8,767 nt of DNA from Acinetobacter sp. SAAs474 (GTDB lineage Bacteria > Pseudomonadota > Gammaproteobacteria > Pseudomonadales > Moraxellaceae). The stretch is taken from NCBI RefSeq assembly GCF_032823475.1, contig NZ_CP127908.1, forward strand, positions 1 through 8,767, given 5' to 3'. This document shows, one piece after another, positions 6,525 through 8,767 of the stretch. The translations under genes and the position numbers were made by a program. The first letter of the stretch is position 1, and each line of letters begins with the position of its first letter. Below the pieces are notes generated by a model, which searched no databases, was not told the DNA's origin, and worked only from the letters and a program-made list of their open reading frames with translations.

Positions 6525-6552
6525 ATTTAACATAAAATATCTTATACGAAAT
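6525..6552 (-). other. pdif site (XerC/XerD recombination site), D|C orientation
   Basis: XerD arm ATTTAACATAA (6525-6535), spacer AATATC (6536-6541), XerC arm TTATACGAAAT (6542-6552). It is oriented opposite to the site at 1822. The XerC arms are identical and the XerD arms differ only at the outer end, but read in the same sense the spacers are GGTGTA and GATATT. It abuts the stop of the nucleotidyltransferase gene. Confidence 0.92.
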
Positions 6553-6981
6553 ACAGTCTTTTACGTGCTGCAAAACTTCAAGCGAGAAAGATTTTTTCTA
6601 ATTTAGTCGCAATCAAAAATCTATGCTTTATTACCTGGTCACCACTATAAATCAATAAATTACGATACAAATTTAAGCCCAATTAAACTGCATAACACCA
6701 GTAGCGATAAAAGTTTTTTCCAAATAAACCCAATAACTAAACATAAATAACTGTTTTATATAAATTTATGTAAATATTAAAAAACACTTTTCCTAAAAAA
6801 TAAGAACATCTCTAAAACTAAACGACCTATTGAAGCCAGATACCTCATATTTGGTGTCCAAAAAACTACTCCGTAGGACAAGACAGGGCATTGAGCGTAA
6901 GCGAATTGTCGGGGGTAATGGACTAGTTCACCTTGCGTGTACTATTACATTACACATCTTGCCTCATCGTACAAATTTCAG
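6553..6981. other. AT-rich intergenic region with a short GC-richer block
   Basis: No gene is supported here. 6553-6840 is AT-rich with nothing distinct. 6850-6960 stands out: it has more G+C, a GAGCGTAAGCGAA element (6893-6905) matching the repeat type near the origin, a short inverted repeat GACAA/TTGTC (6877-6881, 6906-6910) and a run of five G after it. It could be a transfer origin or other protein-binding site, but no known nic motif was recognised. Confidence 0.4.
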
Positions 6982-7127
6982 TTTGCTAAAATTTGCCTTT
7001 ATTTGATCTTTTCATTTGCTAAAATTTGCTTTTATTTGACCTTTTTTGCCTTTATTTGATCTTATTTGCTGATTTTTGATAAAACCGTTTGCTTTAATTT
7101 GATGAAATTTGCTCTTTTTTGATAAAT
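6982..7127. repeat. 14 TTTG motifs in 10-bp phase (iteron-like or curved-DNA array)
   Basis: TTTG begins at 6982, 6992, 7002, 7015, 7025, 7035, 7045, 7055, 7065, 7075, 7088, 7098, 7108 and 7118. Every step is 10 bases except two of 13. Most copies alternate TTTGC and TTTGA, giving six units of roughly TTTGCYTTTATTTGAT with a 20-base period, plus two extra TTTGCTAAAA half units. The array is non-coding and lies just past the end of the toxin-antitoxin operon. One motif per helical turn means all copies face the same side. It could be iterons of a second or lost origin, a partition site, or a phased T-tract bend. Confidence 0.85.
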
Positions 7128-7164
7128 AAACACCAAAATAAATACCATTTAAGCTCTTATAGGC

Positions 7165-7368
7165 TTATTTAGGGTTCAATTGTCTCCATTCAGCCATAAG
7201 TGCAGCATCTTCTTGTTCAAAGGTCGTTTCACCATTTAAAAGACGTTGATGTCTTGCATCTTCATAAGGTTGACAAGCATCAATGACATCTTGAGAAAAT
7301 TCGTGATCTACGATTCCCTTTGAGCTTCTAAAAATCTCTTTTAACCGTTCTTTTTCTGCTTCATTCAT
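7165..7368 (-). CDS. small acidic protein, third gene of the DinJ/YafQ operon
   Basis: A 67-aa acidic, helical protein without Cys or hydrophobic segments ('MNEAEKERLKEIFRSSKG', then 'TTFEQEDAALMAEWRQLNPK'). I cannot assign a family. The start ATG 7368 has AGAGGA about nine bases upstream. It follows the toxin gene after 26 bases on the same strand, so it is probably co-transcribed with the toxin-antitoxin pair. It could be an accessory regulator or simply a passenger. The downstream side is the TTTG array; no convincing terminator is visible, only a weak 5-bp stem at about 7150-7167. Confidence 0.7.
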   Translation of the reverse strand: MNEAEKERLKEIFRSSKGIVDHEFSQDVIDACQPYEDARHQRLLNGETTFEQEDAALMAEWRQLNPK

Positions 7369-7394
7369 AAATACAGATCCTCTTTGTTTGGTGC

Positions 7395-7727
7395 TTACTT
7401 AAATAACTCGCTATGCGTTCCAGTACGCACAAAAACCACCATCTCAAACTTAGAGAGTGATTCGATACGATAGATCAACAGAAAATCGCCACCGACATGC
7501 AATTCACGGCAGTTTTTCCATTGATTACCACTTAGCGCATGATCAACCCATTCAGCACCTAAAAGCTCATCATTGGTAATAATCAGCATCATGACCTCTT
7601 TAAGTTTCCCCATGTCATAACGGCCACTACGAGAAAGCCTTTGCCAGTCTGCTAAAAACTCTTTTGTATAGTCCGATGATCGAGGTAAAACGGCCCGTTT
7701 ATCTTTAGCTGATTTTTTCGAGGTCAT
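7395..7727 (-). CDS. yafQ: YafQ-family type II toxin (RelE superfamily mRNA interferase)
   Basis: A 110-aa RelE-fold toxin predicted to cut mRNA on the ribosome. The YafQ hallmark C-terminal half is clear: 'CRELHVGGDFLLIYRI' (73-88) and 'FVRTGTHSELF' (99-109). By alignment in mind to E. coli YafQ, the catalytic set corresponds to H63, H77, D81 and H105, all present, so the toxin should be active. It has about 10 extra basic residues at the N-terminus. Its start lies 23 bases inside the end of the antitoxin gene, the usual antitoxin-first coupled layout; no strong ribosome site is seen, consistent with coupling. It should be held inactive by the DinJ-type protein and serve plasmid maintenance. 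Confidence 0.92.
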   Translation of the reverse strand: MTSKKSAKDKRAVLPRSSDYTKEFLADWQRLSRSGRYDMGKLKEVMMLIITNDELLGAEWVDHALSGNQWKNCRELHVGGDFLLIYRIESLSKFEMVVFVRTGTHSELFK

Positions 7728-7980
7728 TAAACAAGTCTTCTACAGTTTCAAAACGGGCTTTCTTGGCTTGAATGAGTGCATCAGCTTCATTCATAGCGGC
7801 TACGGTTGTGGTATTAGGTACACGTACATCGAATGGAATCGCCTGTTCAGCCACGACACGAGTTAAAAAGATACGTACAGCATCAGAAACAGACATACCC
7901 ATTGATTTCAAAGCCTGCTGTGCCTGTAACTTTGTTTCATCATCAATTCGAACGTGTAGCATTGAGGTTTGAGAAGTCAT
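7705..7980 (-). CDS. dinJ: RelB/DinJ-family antitoxin
   Basis: A 91-aa antitoxin with an N-terminal ribbon-helix-helix (about residues 7-50: 'MLHVRIDDETKLQAQQALKSMGMSVSDAVRIFLTRVV'), the DNA-binding and dimerising part. The DinJ-typical 'IPFDVRVPN' (48-56) follows, then a helical C-terminal arm that would wrap the YafQ toxin. The ATG at 7980 has AGGTGA four bases upstream. It is the first gene of a three-gene minus-strand operon, overlapping the toxin by 23 bases. Autoregulation through the palindrome at 8004-8013 is likely. Family assignment is firm; DinJ versus RelB naming is by its YafQ partner. Confidence 0.93.
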   Translation of the reverse strand: MTSQTSMLHVRIDDETKLQAQQALKSMGMSVSDAVRIFLTRVVAEQAIPFDVRVPNTTTVAAMNEADALIQAKKARFETVEDLFNDLEKIS

Positions 7981-8003
7981 ATCTTCACCTAAACATTATG
8001 TGA

Positions 8004-8023
8004 CTCAATTGAGATACAATATA
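8004..8023 (-). promoter_or_regulatory. promoter -10 and palindromic operator of the antitoxin-toxin operon
   Basis: On the minus strand TATATT (8018-8023) preceded by TGC forms an extended -10. TTGAAA (8043-8048) is a possible but rather distant -35 (19 bases). Just downstream is the perfect 10-bp palindrome CTCAATTGAG (8004-8013), lying between -10 and the ribosome site. It is a suitable operator for the ribbon-helix-helix antitoxin. Confidence 0.55.
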
Positions 8024-8364
8024 GCATATTACCGCCTGAATATTTCAAATAAAAGGATATTTCGATTTATTGATCAAACAGAAAAATTAGGCCAATAAAA
8101 AAATATCGCATTTAAACGCTCTATTTTCACCATAGAGAGGCGATCTCAAACTTAAACATAATGATCCACCTAAAAACAAAAAAGTCTCTCTAAGCTCAAA
8201 TAGAAGCAAATGACACAATACTAATAAACCACTAGAAAACATTAACCAAGCGAGTGTCTACGAGCGACATCACCAAAATTCGCACCTCGACTTTCTGAAA
8301 AACAGTTTTTTAGGCTGTGAAGCCTAAATAAGTGTAAATCACATGCAGAAAATTGAGCCTAGAT
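8024..8364. other. AT-rich intergenic region, no gene seen
   Basis: This stretch contains no supportable reading frame. Two small inverted repeats are visible: CTCTAT/ATAGAG (8119-8124, 8132-8137) and TTTAGGC/GCCTAAA (8309-8315, 8322-8328). Neither is followed by a T run in the sense needed for a clear terminator. Confidence 0.5.
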
Positions 8365-8544
8365 CGAGCGTAGCGAGTAAAAAAGTTTTATGAGCGAAGC
8401 GAATTCCGAGTTGTTTTTGCTCTTGCCTTTGCTTTTTCTCAAATTCACAACGAAAAGAGCAAAAAAATTGCCTCGACGAATCGAGCGAAAGCGAGATTCA
8501 ATAGAGTTTGAGCGTAGCGAAAACCAAGGGCAATTTTTCTTTGC
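8365..8544. repeat. GAGCG-type short repeats and nested inverted repeats upstream of the origin
   Basis: Four related elements of the form GAGCG-(1-3 bases)-GCGA occur at 8366-8376, 8392-8402, 8483-8494 and 8510-8520. They are interleaved with two inverted repeats: TTTTTGCTCTT/AAGAGCAAAAA (8414-8424 with 8455-8465) and AAAAATTGCC/GGCAATTTTT (8463-8472 with 8529-8538). The block can fold extensively on either strand. A further copy of the element is at 6893. Its position beside the origin suggests a replication or maintenance role, which is unproven. Confidence 0.7.
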
Positions 8545-8550
8545 CTGGGC

Positions 8551-8613
8551 TTTTAATTATTTTTAAAGTTTTTAAATGCTTTTAAACATGCTGAAACCCT
8601 TTATTTACAAGGG
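8551..8613. other. AT-rich stretch, probable DNA unwinding element of the origin
   Basis: 8551-8586 is nearly all A/T with three TTTTAAA-type repeats about ten bases apart (8561, 8570, 8580), as expected of an unwinding element beside iterons. Next come a small stem CCCTT/AAGGG (8597-8601, 8609-8613) and TTATTTACA (8601-8609), a DnaA-box-like sequence two bases off consensus. The assignment rests on position and composition. Confidence 0.5.
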
Positions 8614-8622
8614 ATTCAAAAC

Positions 8623-8710
8623 CTATATGACACCGTTTACCTTGCTATATGACACCGTTTACCTTGCTATATGACACCGTTTACCTTGCTATATGACACC
8701 GTTTACCTTG
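8623..8710 (+). repeat. four tandem 22-bp iterons, replication origin (oriV)
   Basis: Four exact, uninterrupted copies begin CTATATGACACCGTTTACCT and end TG, at 8623, 8645, 8667 and 8689. The 22-bp direct tandem layout and GTTTACC core are typical of RepM/Rep_3 iterons in Acinetobacter plasmids. The 22-bp period puts the sites on one DNA face. Across the presumed circular junction they lie 57 bases upstream of repM, so this is the Rep binding site and origin. Confidence 0.95.
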
Positions 8711-8743
8711 CTTATAGCACTAAAATTAATTATTGTGTCATAG
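8708..8743 (+). promoter_or_regulatory. candidate repM promoter with inverted partial-iteron operator
   Basis: TTGCTT (8708-8713) and TATTGT (8731-8736), 17 bases apart, form a weak promoter that begins inside the last iteron. GTGTCATAG (8735-8743) is the reverse complement of the CTATGACAC-like part of the iteron and overlaps the -10/start region. In Rep_3 plasmids such inverted partial iterons are bound by Rep dimers to repress rep. The inverted match is seen; promoter and regulation are inferred. Confidence 0.5.
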
Positions 8744-8767
8744 CATAATAAATAATATTGGTGCTTC

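Larger units (their letters stand above)
1822..6552. mobile_element. pdif-bounded segment (candidate pdif module carrying defence-type genes)
   Basis: Two XerC/XerD sites in opposite orientation (C|D at 1822-1849, D|C at 6525-6552) enclose about 4.7 kb. In Acinetobacter plasmids, discrete gene modules are typically bounded by inverted pdif pairs and differ between otherwise similar plasmids. The enclosed genes (unknown pair, OLD nuclease, nucleotidyltransferase unit) are all accessory, while replication and the DinJ/YafQ pair lie outside. The boundary sites are seen directly; movement as a unit is inferred. Because the molecule is probably circular, the rep/TA half is equally bounded by the same two sites. 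Confidence 0.65.

Noticed and set aside
6982..7127. CRISPR array
   Set aside because: The repeated unit is only a few bases with a 10-bp period and no unique spacers of suitable length, and no cas genes are present.
7772..7972. Plus-strand frame of 66 codons opposite the antitoxin
   Set aside because: Antisense shadow of the well-supported DinJ-type gene.
8309..8328. Hairpin TTTAGGC/GCCTAAA as a terminator
   Set aside because: No T run follows on either strand and no gene ends next to it.

Overview
The window looks like one complete small plasmid of about 8.8 kb from Acinetobacter, opened at the first base of the replication gene. Three things support this. First, the Rep_3 (RepM-type) initiator starts at base 1, while its four 22-bp iterons lie at the far right end, so origin and gene only join up if the molecule is circular. 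Second, two 28-bp XerC/XerD (pdif) sites of the Acinetobacter plasmid type are present. Third, the DNA is AT-rich, with the Acinetobacter-style RepM plus HTH-protein gene order. Circularity is inferred, not seen directly.

Layout. (1) 1-1771, plus strand: a replication operon of RepM, an overlapping HTH/coiled-coil protein gene with internal repeats, and a small membrane-type protein whose first part has unusual base composition. (2) 1822-6552: a segment bounded by two oppositely oriented pdif sites. On the minus strand it holds an overlapping pair of unrecognised genes (a 173-aa protein with one hydrophobic segment and a 289-aa Cys-rich protein with a SEC-C-like tail) and an OLD-family ATPase/TOPRIM nuclease. 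On the plus strand it holds a two-gene unit of a tiny protein and an AbiEii/MenT-like nucleotidyltransferase. A perfect 32-bp-arm hairpin separates the last two divergent units. (3) 6553-7164, no gene: a striking array of 14 TTTG motifs in 10-bp phase. (4) 7165-7980, minus strand: a DinJ/RelB antitoxin, a YafQ toxin and a small third gene. (5) 7981-8767, no gene: a structured block of GAGCG-type repeats, an AT-rich stretch, the iterons and the rep promoter/operator.

How it fits together. RepM and the iterons replicate the plasmid, and an inverted partial iteron in front of repM probably gives autorepression. DinJ/YafQ would stabilise the plasmid. The pdif segment reads as a compact defence cargo: an OLD nuclease, a nucleotidyltransferase toxin with an atypical small partner, and an undescribed two-gene unit that could be a third defence system. 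No relaxase, no intact transposase and no classical antibiotic-resistance gene was seen. The most interesting items are the unknown two-gene unit, the 10-bp phased TTTG array, the perfect hairpin and the atypical nucleotidyltransferase partner.
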